A DNA stretch of 64,000 nt from UBA2821 sp902763335 (GTDB lineage: Bacteria > Bacillota > Clostridia > Lachnospirales > Lachnospiraceae). This document shows positions 27,513 through 37,106 of the stretch, piece after piece. The notes under the pieces are model-generated. The model did not search any database. It was given only the letters and a program-made list of their open reading frames with translations, and was not told the origin of the DNA. The position numbers and the translations under genes are program-made. The stretch lies in NCBI GenBank assembly GCA_052066835.1, contig JBQHRJ010000003.1; one strand, 5' to 3'. Numbering within the stretch: position 1 is the first letter of the stretch; each line of letters opens with the position of its first letter.

Positions 27513-28250
27513 ATGGCAGATATTTTAAGTAGAATAAAAAACAAAGATAGCGAGCTTGTGGAGCTCGTTGAGGTGGTAGAGGAAGAAAGTGAGGAGCAGA
27601 TTTTGCTGCCGGCTGTAAATGAGCTACAGACCGTGGATGCACAATATCGTCAGATTATGTTCTTTTATGAATCAGGAATTGAACAGATTACGGCAAAACT
27701 GCAAATATTAAATAATGAATTTAAATTCTGTAATGACAGAAATCCTATTGAAAATATAAAAAGCAGGGTTAAATCATTAGAGAGTATTGTTGCCAAAATG
27801 CAGAAAAAAGGTTTGCCGCTTACGGTGAACTGTATGATGAAATCGTTGCATGACATTGCCGGAATAAGGGTTATATGTCCGTTTATATCCGATGTATATC
27901 ATGTGGCAAATATGCTTATAAATCAGAAGGATGTCGAGGTAGTCAGGGTCAAGGATTACATAAAAAATCCTAAAGAAAACGGTTATAGAAGTCTGCACAT
28001 GATAGTTCTTGTTGATGTATACTTTTCCGATCATAAAAGTCAGGTTCCCGTGGAATTGCAGTTTAGAACCATAGCCATGAATTTCTGGGCAAGTCTTGAA
28101 CACCAGTTAAGATATAAAAAGGACAGGAATTTTACTGAGGATATGCAAAAAGAGCTTAAGGAATGTTCCGAGATTATTTCGGAGGCTGACACGCGGATGC
28201 AGAAACTGGCAAATCAGATACCGTCATTTATGGATGGAGATAAACGATGA
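27513..28250 (+). CDS. Small alarmone synthetase (RelQ/RelP-like)
   Basis: This 245-residue protein carries a RelA/SpoT synthetase domain only (about 55-210) and should make (p)ppGpp from ATP and GDP or GTP. The recognisable motifs are SRVKSLESIVAKM, HDIAGIRVICPF and the substrate loop NGYRSLHMIV, followed by VPVELQFRT. No HD hydrolase, TGS or ACT domain is present. The N-terminus has an acidic stretch (VELVEVVEEESEE) of about 20 residues. Its TGA overlaps the ATG of the azlC remnant, which suggests past translational coupling. Confidence 0.88.
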   Translation: MADILSRIKNKDSELVELVEVVEEESEEQILLPAVNELQTVDAQYRQIMFFYESGIEQITAKLQILNNEFKFCNDRNPIENIKSRVKSLESIVAKMQKKGLPLTVNCMMKSLHDIAGIRVICPFISDVYHVANMLINQKDVEVVRVKDYIKNPKENGYRSLHMIVLVDVYFSDHKSQVPVELQFRTIAMNFWASLEHQLRYKKDRNFTEDMQKELKECSEIISEADTRMQKLANQIPSFMDGDKR

Positions 28251-28688
28251 ACAAAGAGATAATAAAAACTTCATTTATAAAATCAATTCCCATAATGTGC
28301 AGTTACTTTTTTGTTAGTCTGGCATACGGCATAATGATGGAGGAAAACGGATTTGCGTGGTATTATTTAGCAGGTGTTATTGGATGGCAGGAGCGGTAGC
28401 GGGAGGAATACTTGGCCAGCTTATACCTTATAAGCTGGAGGGGATTGAATGACCGCTTTATTTGTAATAATATTAATGGAACAGTTAGAAAAAAAGGAAA
28501 ACAGAATACCGGCTGTCATAGGAGCGGCCGTGTCGGAAATATGCCTGTTGGTACTGGGTGAAAGAACATTTATGCCGGTATCCATGATAATCATTTCATT
28601 AATATTGATGGGAAACTCGTCAAAAGAACGAAATGTAAGAAGTTTCACAATTATCTGTATATTTAGAAAGGAAAAAAATATATGTTAA
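28247..28688 (+). pseudogene. azlC: Decayed azlC (branched-chain amino acid permease subunit)
   Basis: Three short frames together read as an AzlC with its middle deleted. The first is 28247-28399 (50 residues, SFIKSIPIMCSYFFVSLAYG, typical AzlC N-terminus). The second is 28384-28452 (GILGQLIPYKLEGIE). The third is 28449-28688 (MTALFVIILMEQLEKKENRI). AzlC is normally about 230 residues. Here about 100 residues between the first and second piece are gone, and the frame changes twice. AzlD, the usual partner, is absent. The ATG still overlaps the stop of the alarmone synthetase. Function is almost certainly lost. Confidence 0.8.
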
Positions 28689-29452
28689 ATCAGTTTTCGA
28701 GAACACAGATTCTTTTAGGCAAAGACGGAATGGATGCACTTGAAAAATCAAGGGTTGCAGTGTTTGGTATAGGAGGAGTCGGAGGATATGTGTGCGAAGC
28801 TCTGGTAAGAAGCGGAGTCACGGGATTTGACCTTATTGATGATGATAAGGTGTGTCTGACTAATTTAAACAGACAGATTATTGCAACAAGAAAAACGGTT
28901 GGAAAATATAAAGTTGATGAAATGAAAGAGAGAATTCTTGAGATTAATCCCAATGCGGATGTGAGAGTTCATAAGTGTTTTTTCCTTCCTGAAAATGCAG
29001 ATGAATTTGATTTTTCACAGTATGATTATGTGGTGGATGCTGTAGATACAGTCACTGCAAAGATTCAGCTTGTAATGAAAGCACAGGCTGAAAATGTACC
29101 GGTAATCAGTTCTATGGGTGCAGGCAATAAGCTTGATGCCAGCATGTTCAGAGTGGCAGATATATATAAAACAAAGGTATGCCCTCTTGCAAAGGTTATG
29201 AGAAGAGAATTAAAAAAACGTGGCGTAAAGAAACTCAAAGTGGTATATTCAGAGGAGATGCCTACAAGACCAATTGAGGATATGTCCATAAGCTGCAGGA
29301 CAAACTGCATATGTCCGCCGGGTGCAGCCCATAAATGTACAGAGAGACGTGATATACCGGGAAGTGTGGCATTTGTACCATCGGTTGCGGGACTTATTAT
29401 TGCAGGCGAAGTTATAAAAGATATTACGGGTATTAATAAAACAGGCAGGTGA
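28682..29452 (+). CDS. tcdA: tRNA threonylcarbamoyladenosine dehydratase
   Basis: This 256-residue ThiF/E1-like enzyme converts t6A37 of tRNA to the cyclic ct6A form using ATP. The Rossmann ATP site is GIGGVGGYVCEALVRSG, near residue 30, with the E1-like Arg/Asp motifs LTNLNRQI and VDAVDTVTAK. The phrase TNCICPPGAAHKCTERRDIP is typical of TcdA/CsdL. The start lies inside the azlC remnant with its own AGAAAGG site. It precedes a TtcA-like gene by 7 bases, giving a two-gene tRNA modification unit. Confidence 0.92.
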   Translation: MLNQFSRTQILLGKDGMDALEKSRVAVFGIGGVGGYVCEALVRSGVTGFDLIDDDKVCLTNLNRQIIATRKTVGKYKVDEMKERILEINPNADVRVHKCFFLPENADEFDFSQYDYVVDAVDTVTAKIQLVMKAQAENVPVISSMGAGNKLDASMFRVADIYKTKVCPLAKVMRRELKKRGVKKLKVVYSEEMPTRPIEDMSISCRTNCICPPGAAHKCTERRDIPGSVAFVPSVAGLIIAGEVIKDITGINKTGR

Positions 29453-29459
29453 ATGCTAT

Positions 29460-30581
29460 ATGGAAATTACTATACAGGAATTAAAGGCTTTAGATGAAAG
29501 TAAATATCAGATTATAGATATAAGAAGTGAAACAGAGGTTTCTCATGGTGCCATAAAAGGGGCAGTGAATGTTCAGTCGGATGATATAGAGACGAGTGAC
29601 AGTGTAGATAAGGATAAGAAGCTTGTAATATGCTGCAGCAGAGGAAAAGCAAGTACAGAGATAGCCGAAAGACTTTGTGATGAAGGATATGATGCTGTCA
29701 GCCTGAAGGGGGGTTATATATCATGGCTGCTTGATGTGATGGATGAGGACAAGGATGAAGATGTCTGTAAGGATATTGAGCAGAGCATCAGAAAAAAATT
29801 CAGGAAAAGTATATGGTGTAAATTCACAAAAGCCATAAACAGATATGAACTTGTAAAAGAAGGAGACCGCATTGCAGTATGTATCTCAGGTGGAAAAGAT
29901 TCGATGCTTATGGCGAAACTCTTTCAGGAGCTTAAACTTCATAATAAGTTTCCGTTTGAGGTGAAATTTCTCGTTATGGATCCGGGATACAGTCCTGAAA
30001 ATAGAAAAGTTATAGAGGATAATGCAAGGAAGTTAAATATTCCGATACAGATATATGAGTCAGATATATTTGAGTCGGTTTTCAATGTAGAAAAGTCACC
30101 ATGCTATCTATGTGCCAGAATGAGACGCGGACATTTGTACAGCTATGCAAAGGAAATGGGATGCAATAAGATTGCACTGGGACATCATTATGATGACGTT
30201 ATCGAGACAATACTTATGGGCATGCTTTATGGAGCGCAGGTTCAGACAATGATGCCAAAGCTTCACAGTACGAACTTTGAAGGAATGGAACTTATACGTC
30301 CGCTGTATCTCGTGAGAGAGGACGATATAAAGGCATGGAGGGATTACAATGACCTTCATTTTATACAGTGTGCATGTAAGTTTACTGATACATGTTCTAC
30401 ATGTAATAATGAAGAAAATCTTTCTAAGAGAGTAGAAATAAAGGAACTTATAAAGGAACTTAAAAAAGTTAATCCATTTGTTGAAGGAAATATATTTAAG
30501 AGTGTTGAAAATGTAAATCTGGATACAGTTGTGGCATATAAGCAAAAAGGCGTAAAGCACAGCTTTTTGGATAATTATTAG
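29460..30581 (+). CDS. Rhodanese-TtcA fusion, tRNA thiolase-like
   Basis: This 373-residue protein joins two domains. Residues 1-95 form a rhodanese domain with the persulfide loop VICCSRGKAST. Residues about 105-350 form a TtcA-type PP-loop ATPase with CISGGKDSM, the Cys pair PCYLCARMRRG, and GHHYDDVIETILMG. TtcA makes 2-thiocytidine at position 32 of tRNA using a [4Fe-4S] cluster and a sulfur donor, and the fused rhodanese could deliver the sulfur. A further cysteine group, CACKFTDTCSTC, lies near the C-terminal third. It is adjacent to tcdA. Exact tRNA target unproven. Confidence 0.85.
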   Translation: MEITIQELKALDESKYQIIDIRSETEVSHGAIKGAVNVQSDDIETSDSVDKDKKLVICCSRGKASTEIAERLCDEGYDAVSLKGGYISWLLDVMDEDKDEDVCKDIEQSIRKKFRKSIWCKFTKAINRYELVKEGDRIAVCISGGKDSMLMAKLFQELKLHNKFPFEVKFLVMDPGYSPENRKVIEDNARKLNIPIQIYESDIFESVFNVEKSPCYLCARMRRGHLYSYAKEMGCNKIALGHHYDDVIETILMGMLYGAQVQTMMPKLHSTNFEGMELIRPLYLVREDDIKAWRDYNDLHFIQCACKFTDTCSTCNNEENLSKRVEIKELIKELKKVNPFVEGNIFKSVENVNLDTVVAYKQKGVKHSFLDNY

Positions 30582-30616
30582 AATTGCGATAAAATCGCTC
30601 AGAAACGAGGAGTAAT

Positions 30617-31261
30617 ATGTCGTATTTTCCCTTTTTTATAGATTTGGATGGCAGAGAATGTCTTATAGCGGGTGGCGGAAATGTTGCTTTTAGAAAAGCC
30701 TGTACATTACTTGAGTTTGGAGCACATATTCATATGGTTGCACCGGATTTTTCAGAAGATATTGTAAAACTATATGAGGATAATGCAGAGTCAGGCAGGA
30801 TGTCTATAGACAGAAGACTTTTTTGCGAGGATGATTTAGAGGATATGCTGTTTGTAATAGCAGCCACGGACAATGATGTGGTAAATGACAGGATATCCAT
30901 TATGTGCAGGAATAGAAATATACTTGTAAATGTGGTTGACGATAAGGAAAAATGTGGATTTTATTTTCCGTCAATTGTCAAACGCGGAGAGATAGTAGTC
31001 GGAGTGTCAAGCGGTGGCAACAGTCCGGTTCTGGCAAGGAATATAAGAAGAAGCATTGAAAAAACTATTCCGGAATACTATGAACAGATTAATGAGAAAC
31101 TTGGGAATATACGGGAGTTTGTCAAAGCTACGGTTAGAGAAGAAAGCGACAGAAAGAAATGTTTTGAGACTTTGGTCAGTAAATGTGATGAGAGTGGCGT
31201 AGTGCCTGATGAAGAAGAGATGAAAAAAATGGTTGCGGAGATGTTTGAAGAAAATGATTAA
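30617..31261 (+). CDS. Precorrin-2 dehydrogenase / sirohydrochlorin ferrochelatase (SirC/Met8-like)
   Basis: This 214-residue protein oxidises precorrin-2 with NAD to sirohydrochlorin and may also insert iron to give siroheme. The NAD loop is IAGGGNVAFRKA, near residue 18. The conserved VNVVDDKEKCGFYFPSIVKRG carries the catalytic Asp of the Met8/CysG N-terminal family. The C-terminal helical part (about 150-214) is present, as in Met8. The stop overlaps the next gene by 8 bases. It makes siroheme for the sulfite reductase expected in this organism. Confidence 0.9.
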   Translation: MSYFPFFIDLDGRECLIAGGGNVAFRKACTLLEFGAHIHMVAPDFSEDIVKLYEDNAESGRMSIDRRLFCEDDLEDMLFVIAATDNDVVNDRISIMCRNRNILVNVVDDKEKCGFYFPSIVKRGEIVVGVSSGGNSPVLARNIRRSIEKTIPEYYEQINEKLGNIREFVKATVREESDRKKCFETLVSKCDESGVVPDEEEMKKMVAEMFEEND

Positions 31262-33617
31262 AATTGGAACGAGAAAAAGCAGACTTGCACTTATTCAGAC
31301 AGAAATAGTTAAAGATAAAATATTAGAGGCTTTTCCACATGAAGAAGTGGAAATAGTAAATATAGTAACCGAAGGGGATAAGAAAACCGACAGGGAACTG
31401 GCTTCATTTGGCGGAAAAGGTGTATTTACAAAAGAGATAGAGGACGAACTGACAGACGGAAGAATAGATATTGCCGTGCATAGTGCAAAGGATGTTCCGA
31501 TGGAACTGCCGGAAGGACTTGAGATAGGAGCTGCACTGGCAAGAGGTGATGAGAGAGACGTTCTTGTGACCAGAAAAGGTGATGATACCGTATATAAAAA
31601 GGACGGTTGTATTATAGGAACAGGCAGTTTGAGGCGGGAACTGCAGATAAAAGGTATCATAGAGAATGTACAGATAAAACAGATAAGAGGAAATGTACCC
31701 ACACGAATTGAAAAATTAAGAAGTGGGGAATATGACGGAATAATTCTTGCAGCGGCAGGAATTAAAAGGCTTGGGATGGATAAAGAAGAGGACCTTGTAT
31801 ACAGATATTTTGACAGTGATACATTTATTCCGGCAGCAGGACAGGGAATAATAGCATTGGAGACGAGAAAAGGTGAAATGAAAGAGCTTCTCGCTGCAAT
31901 AGGTGACAGAGATACAGAGGATATTCTTAAAGTTGAACGTACATTTTTAAAGAATATGGACGGAAGCTGTAATGCACCATGTGGAGTTGTGTGCAAAAAG
32001 ACATTGAGCGGATATGATATAAAGGGAATGTATGCATCTGACGGCAGGAGTCCGAAGTACAGTGATGTGAAATGCGGAGACAGTGATGTTGAAGTCATGG
32101 ATACACTGAATGACATGGTTAGAGATTTTAAATATGGTATGGTTGTCATAGCCGGTGCAGGTCCGGGAGACAGAAAGTTCGTTACCGAAAAGACCATGGA
32201 GTGGGTAAGAAAGGCGGACGTAATAATATATGACAATCTCATATCCCAGTCTGTGCTGAATGAGGCGGAATATGACTGTGAGCTTATATATGCCGGAAAA
32301 AGAGCCGGAGTACATTCGATGAAACAGAGTGACATAAATGAGCTGATAATAAGTAATGCTTCAGCAGGCAAAAAAGTAGTCAGATTAAAGGGCGGAGATT
32401 CCTTTATATTTGGCAGAGGCGCAGAGGAAGCTTTGGCATGCAGGGAAGCAGGAATTGAATATATGGTAATTCCCGGAGTATCATCTGCTTACAGTGTTCC
32501 TGAGATGGCGGGTATTCCTGTTACACACAGAGGCGTATCATCGGCATTTCATGTGATAACAGGACATGGCAGAAATGGTGACAATGAAGATATTGATTAT
32601 AATCTTCTTGCAAAGGAGAAATCAACACTGGTATTTCTGATGGGACTTGGGCATTTGGAATCTATAACAACCGGTCTTATGGCAGGTGGAATGGATGAAA
32701 ATACTCCTGCCGCCGTAATCAGCAACGGAACAACGGTAAGGCAAAAGACTGTCACCGGAACAATAGGTGATATAGTAGAGGTCGTGAATAAAAATAAAGT
32801 CGGTACTCCCGCCATTATTGTCATAGGAAATGTTGTTAAGTTAAGAAAACTTATAGAGATAAAAAATGAGAAGATATTTGGCGGCGTAAAGGTAATGCTT
32901 ACCGGCACGAAACATATGGCTTCAGAAATGGAGAAGAGATTTGAAAAACTTGGGGCTGAGACCGTGACTATAAGTCTTATAAAAACTAAAGAGAGCAGTA
33001 ACGACATTTATGACGGATATTTAAGAACGGTGTCTGATTATAACTGGATAGTATTTACAAGTGCAGCAGGGGTCAGGTCATTTTTTAACAGAATGAAATT
33101 CCTTGAAGTTGATTACAGAAATCTGGGACAACTGAAATTTGCAGTAATAGGAAAGCAGACAGGAAAGGCATTGCAGAATTATGGTTACAGGTATGATTTT
33201 GCACCTGAGACATACACATCAGCAGAGCTTGCAAAAGGGCTTGCAGGTATGCTTGGTGGTAGTGAGCATGTGCTGATAGTGAGGGGGAATATGGGATCTG
33301 ACAATGTGAGAAATGCTTTGGAAGATGCCGGAGTATCAAATGATACGGCTGTCCTTTATGAGACAGAGGCAGATGAACGCAGAAGAGATGAACTTATAAG
33401 AAATATTAATGATGTAGATTATATAATGCTTGGAAGCAGTTCTGCCGTGAAGGCATTTGCAGGTATGACTGACTGCAACAAAGTGACTGCAAAAATAGTG
33501 GTTATCGGACCGGAGACAGCTAAGATGTGTAGAAAATCAGGGATAAACAGGTATATTATGGCTGAAAGATATGATATTTCAGGAATGATAGAGGCTGTTG
33601 CGAAGGATTTTTCATGA
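31254..33617 (+). CDS. hemCD: Trifunctional HemC-CobA-HemD fusion protein
   Basis: This 787-residue chain joins three consecutive tetrapyrrole enzymes. Residues 1-290 are porphobilinogen deaminase (KIGTRKSRLA at the start, cofactor cysteine in GSCNAPCG). Residues about 294-538 are uroporphyrinogen III methyltransferase (GAGPGD, VVRLKGGDSFIFGRG). Residues about 541-787 are uroporphyrinogen III synthase (IVFTSAAGVRSFF). It thus takes porphobilinogen to precorrin-2. I chose ATG 31254 because HemC begins there; the TTG at 31233 lies within sirC. CobA-HemD fusions are known; adding HemC is less common. Overlap with sirC indicates coupled translation. Confidence 0.92.
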   Translation: MIKIGTRKSRLALIQTEIVKDKILEAFPHEEVEIVNIVTEGDKKTDRELASFGGKGVFTKEIEDELTDGRIDIAVHSAKDVPMELPEGLEIGAALARGDERDVLVTRKGDDTVYKKDGCIIGTGSLRRELQIKGIIENVQIKQIRGNVPTRIEKLRSGEYDGIILAAAGIKRLGMDKEEDLVYRYFDSDTFIPAAGQGIIALETRKGEMKELLAAIGDRDTEDILKVERTFLKNMDGSCNAPCGVVCKKTLSGYDIKGMYASDGRSPKYSDVKCGDSDVEVMDTLNDMVRDFKYGMVVIAGAGPGDRKFVTEKTMEWVRKADVIIYDNLISQSVLNEAEYDCELIYAGKRAGVHSMKQSDINELIISNASAGKKVVRLKGGDSFIFGRGAEEALACREAGIEYMVIPGVSSAYSVPEMAGIPVTHRGVSSAFHVITGHGRNGDNEDIDYNLLAKEKSTLVFLMGLGHLESITTGLMAGGMDENTPAAVISNGTTVRQKTVTGTIGDIVEVVNKNKVGTPAIIVIGNVVKLRKLIEIKNEKIFGGVKVMLTGTKHMASEMEKRFEKLGAETVTISLIKTKESSNDIYDGYLRTVSDYNWIVFTSAAGVRSFFNRMKFLEVDYRNLGQLKFAVIGKQTGKALQNYGYRYDFAPETYTSAELAKGLAGMLGGSEHVLIVRGNMGSDNVRNALEDAGVSNDTAVLYETEADERRRDELIRNINDVDYIMLGSSSAVKAFAGMTDCNKVTAKIVVIGPETAKMCRKSGINRYIMAERYDISGMIEAVAKDFS

Positions 33618-33630
33618 AAGAGAGGTATAT

Positions 33631-34902
33631 ATGTTAGAAGAGAAATCAAGAGAATTATTTAATAAATCAAAAACCGTGATTCCGGGCGGAGTAAACAGTC
33701 CTGTGAGGGCATTTAAGTCGGTTGGAAGAACACCGTTATTTATAAAGAGTGCATTCGGAAGCCGCATAGCGGACGTTGATGATAACATTTATATAGATTA
33801 TGTATGTTCGTGGGGACCGGGAATACTTGGACATGCAAATCCGAGAGTAATAGAAGAAGTGAGAAAAGCATGTCTTGACGGACTGACATTTGGAGCTCCG
33901 ACTGAGAAAGAGTATGTGCTCGCAGAGATGATAAAAGAAGCGATGCCGTCCATAGAAAAAGTACGACTTGTAAATTCAGGAACGGAAGCTACGATGAGTG
34001 CAATAAGAACGGCAAGAGGTTATACCGGCAGAGATTATATAATAAAGTTCAAGGGAAATTATCACGGACATTCGGACGGACTGCTTGTGAAGGCAGGATC
34101 AGCGGCACTTACTACATCGGTGCCTGACAGCGCCGGAGTTCCAAAGGCATATACCAGGAATACACTGGTGGCACTTTACAATGATACTGAATCAGTGAAA
34201 AATCTTATGGAAGAATATGGTGAAAATGTGGCGGCGATTATAGTAGAGCCTGTGGCAGCCAACATGGGAGTGGTACCTCCGGCACCGGGATTTTTACAGT
34301 TTTTGCGTGATATTACAGAAAAATATGGTGCCGTACTCATATTTGATGAGGTAATAACGGGATTTCGTCTGGCATATGGAGGAGCACAGGAAAGATTCGG
34401 TGTTACTCCTGACATGACAACTCTCGGAAAAATTATAGGTGGCGGTATGCCGCTTGCAGCCTATGGCGGAAGCAGAAAGATAATGGACAAGGTATCACCG
34501 GAGGGACCTGTATATCAGGCAGGAACCTTATCAGGTAATCCTATAGCCACGACAGCCGGAATAGAAACCTTAAAAATATTAAAGGAAAATCCGGGATATT
34601 ATGATGAACTTGAAAAAAAGACAAAACGTATTGCACAGGCATATAAAAACAGGGCAGAGAAACATGGAGAACATATAAGTGTCAATCAGATAGGTTCACT
34701 TATGTCTGCATTTTTCACAGACAGGGATGTAACTGATTATGACAGTGCAACGTCCTCTGATCTGAATAAATATTCTGAATATTTTGGATATATGCTTGAA
34801 AATGGTATATATGTGGCACCGTCGCAGTATGAATCAATGTTTGTATCAGTAGCACATACAGATGAAGATATAGAAAAAACATGTAGTATAATAGAGGACT
34901 AA
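33631..34902 (+). CDS. hemL: Glutamate-1-semialdehyde 2,1-aminomutase
   Basis: This 423-residue PLP enzyme converts glutamate 1-semialdehyde to 5-aminolevulinate. The family start VIPGGVNSPVRAF, the region GFRLAYGGAQERFG and the PLP lysine in TLGKIIGGGMPLAAYGG are clear. The length is normal. ATG 33631 lies 5-6 bases after GAGAGG, 13 bases beyond the trifunctional gene. Its substrate comes from hemA, which follows after 4 bases, so the gene order runs opposite to the pathway but in one operon. Confidence 0.94.
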   Translation: MLEEKSRELFNKSKTVIPGGVNSPVRAFKSVGRTPLFIKSAFGSRIADVDDNIYIDYVCSWGPGILGHANPRVIEEVRKACLDGLTFGAPTEKEYVLAEMIKEAMPSIEKVRLVNSGTEATMSAIRTARGYTGRDYIIKFKGNYHGHSDGLLVKAGSAALTTSVPDSAGVPKAYTRNTLVALYNDTESVKNLMEEYGENVAAIIVEPVAANMGVVPPAPGFLQFLRDITEKYGAVLIFDEVITGFRLAYGGAQERFGVTPDMTTLGKIIGGGMPLAAYGGSRKIMDKVSPEGPVYQAGTLSGNPIATTAGIETLKILKENPGYYDELEKKTKRIAQAYKNRAEKHGEHISVNQIGSLMSAFFTDRDVTDYDSATSSDLNKYSEYFGYMLENGIYVAPSQYESMFVSVAHTDEDIEKTCSIIED

Positions 34903-34906
34903 AACA

Positions 34907-36118
34907 TTGGGTATACAACTACTATGTATCAGTCACAAATCTGCTCCTGCCGGTATCAGGAGCAAATTTGCGTTTGATGAAGATAAACAGTTAAATATTC
35001 TGAAATTACTGACAGATACACCTGAAACAGAGGAGGCTGTGGTTATTTCAACCTGTGGAAGAACAGAAATATATTGCAGTGGTAATGAACCGAGAAAAAT
35101 ATTTTCTTATATTCAGGACATATTGGTAAAAATGTCGGGGATGGGTGATTCTGAAATATCTGATTATATACTGAGATTTCAGGATAAAAGTGCGATGCAT
35201 CATCTGTTTATGGTGGCAGCAGGACTGGATTCGGAAGTATTGGGAGAGGACCAGATACTCGGACAGGTTAAGGATGCATATAACACAGCAAGGGAGAATG
35301 GATACTGTCATTCGCTTTTTAATGCAATGTTTCAGACAGCCATAGCTGCCGCAAAACGGGTAAAGACAGATACAATGCTCTCAAAATCATCTGTTTCCAC
35401 CGCATCTCTTGCGGTTAAGCAGTCAGTAAACAGCTTTGGGTCACTTAAGGATAAAAATGTAATGATTATCGGTGCATCGGGAAGTATCGGAAATATAGTG
35501 CTAAGAGATATGTTAAGTATAAGCGGTGTAAATGTGTATGCTACCGTCAGACATACAGTACCTGCCATAGGTGTGTATCAGTCAGAGCTTATAAGAGATA
35601 AAACAAGGAATATATCGTATGATACAATCCCTTACCATGACAGATATGAGTGGATTGACAGAATGGATGTGATAATAAGTGCTACATCAAGTCCGCATTA
35701 TACCATAACCGCTGCCAGATTTAAGGATGCGGTTCATACAGTTAAGAAAAGAGTATTTTTTGACCTTGCTGTACCGTTTGACATAGAACAGGCGATATCG
35801 GATATAGAATATTGTGAATGTTATTCGATGGAGGATATAGAAAGACTTGCCCGTCACAATAACAGCATGAAAATAAACAGCGTGCCGGAGGCGAGAGAAA
35901 TCCTGTCGGAATATGAGGATAAATTTATTAAGGATCACCTGTATGCACAAAACATGGAACTGTTTGGAAGATTCAAAGAAAATGTAAGCAGTGCATACAA
36001 AGAAGGCAAAGGTGACAGATACGTTGACAGTTTTCTTGCAACAGTGAAAAAGGAAAGCAGTGCATCGGAATATGAGACATTTGTAAAAATATTCCATAAA
36101 TTTTCAGAAAGGATATGA
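34907..36118 (+). CDS. hemA: Glutamyl-tRNA reductase
   Basis: This 403-residue enzyme reduces glutamyl-tRNA to glutamate 1-semialdehyde with NADPH, the entry step of tetrapyrrole synthesis. The catalytic cysteine lies in VISTCGRTEIYCSG near residue 50. The HEAD-to-NADPH linker has GLDSEVLGEDQILGQVKDAY, and the NADPH fold starts MIIGASGSIGN. It starts at TTG 34907, 8 bases behind AGAGGA, with no nearer ATG. It has Gly in place of the usual Asn in STCNRTE. It is 4 bases after hemL and 4 before hemB. Confidence 0.92.
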   Translation: MGIQLLCISHKSAPAGIRSKFAFDEDKQLNILKLLTDTPETEEAVVISTCGRTEIYCSGNEPRKIFSYIQDILVKMSGMGDSEISDYILRFQDKSAMHHLFMVAAGLDSEVLGEDQILGQVKDAYNTARENGYCHSLFNAMFQTAIAAAKRVKTDTMLSKSSVSTASLAVKQSVNSFGSLKDKNVMIIGASGSIGNIVLRDMLSISGVNVYATVRHTVPAIGVYQSELIRDKTRNISYDTIPYHDRYEWIDRMDVIISATSSPHYTITAARFKDAVHTVKKRVFFDLAVPFDIEQAISDIEYCECYSMEDIERLARHNNSMKINSVPEAREILSEYEDKFIKDHLYAQNMELFGRFKENVSSAYKEGKGDRYVDSFLATVKKESSASEYETFVKIFHKFSERI

Positions 36119-36122
36119 TAAC

Positions 36123-37100
36123 ATGATAAGCAGACCGAGAAGATTAAGATATAATTCTACATTAAGAAAGATGGTTAGGGAAACAAGGATGGATAAATCC
36201 TCACTCATTTACCCTATGTTTGTCAGAGAGGGTGAAAATATTGTTGAGAAAATCCCGTCAATGGCGGGACAGTACAGATACAGTGTTGACCGGCTGCCGT
36301 ATAAACTTGAGGAGCTTGAGCGTGCAGGAGTGACAAGCGTTATGTTATTTGGAATACCTGATAAAAAAGATGAGCTTGGAAGCGGTGCTTATGCACAGGA
36401 CGGAATAGTACAGAAAGCACTTGAGAGTGTGGTTAAGAGGTTTCCCGATATGTATTTTATAACGGATGTATGTATGTGTGAGTACACTTCCCATGGACAC
36501 TGCGGAATGTTAAAAGGACATGATGTGGATAATGATGCCACGCTGGAACTTCTGGCAAAGACTGCATTATCACATGTTCAGGCAGGGGCAGATATGGTTG
36601 CACCGTCTGATATGATGGACGGAAGAGTTCTGGCTATAAGAAACAGACTTGATGAAAATGGTTATGAGGATATTCCCATAATGTCATATACCGTTAAATA
36701 TGCCTCTTCATTTTATTCTCCATTTCGTGATGCGGCAGGCTCAGCACCGTCATTTGGAGACAGGAAATCATACCAGATGGATTTTCATAACAGAAGAGAG
36801 GCTTTAAAAGAGGCACTTACGGATGTTAAGGAGGGAGCAGATATCATTATGGTGAAACCGGCAATGTCGTATCTTGATATAGTGCGTGAGGTATATGACA
36901 GTGTGAACGTACCTGTTGCCGCATACAGCGTAAGCGGGGAATATGCCATGGTAAAGGCCGGGGCAGAAGCAGGTGTGATAGATGAAGAAAAAATAGTATG
37001 TGAGATGGCAGCATCTACATACAGGGCAGGGGCATCCATATACCTGACGTACTTTGCAGAGCAGATAGCACAATATATGGATAAAGGTTTAATAGGATAA
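36123..37100 (+). CDS. hemB: Porphobilinogen synthase
   Basis: This 325-residue enzyme condenses two 5-aminolevulinates to porphobilinogen. The zinc-site cysteines appear in DVCMCEYTSHGHCG, near residues 119-132. The two Schiff-base lysines are in YTVKYASSFYSPFRDA and IIMVKPAMSY. It is the last gene of the sirC-hemCD-hemL-hemA-hemB operon, which supplies precorrin-2 and siroheme. No later heme genes (hemE onwards) are seen, consistent with a siroheme- or cobalamin-only branch. Confidence 0.95.
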   Translation: MISRPRRLRYNSTLRKMVRETRMDKSSLIYPMFVREGENIVEKIPSMAGQYRYSVDRLPYKLEELERAGVTSVMLFGIPDKKDELGSGAYAQDGIVQKALESVVKRFPDMYFITDVCMCEYTSHGHCGMLKGHDVDNDATLELLAKTALSHVQAGADMVAPSDMMDGRVLAIRNRLDENGYEDIPIMSYTVKYASSFYSPFRDAAGSAPSFGDRKSYQMDFHNRREALKEALTDVKEGADIIMVKPAMSYLDIVREVYDSVNVPVAAYSVSGEYAMVKAGAEAGVIDEEKIVCEMAASTYRAGASIYLTYFAEQIAQYMDKGLIG

Positions 37101-37106
37101 TTTTAG

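Noticed and set aside
31295..32371. Long open frame on the minus strand inside the HemC-CobA-HemD gene (358 residues)
   Set aside because: It is the antisense shadow of a well-conserved gene, is Ser/Pro/Ile-rich as such shadows are, and has no matching domain.
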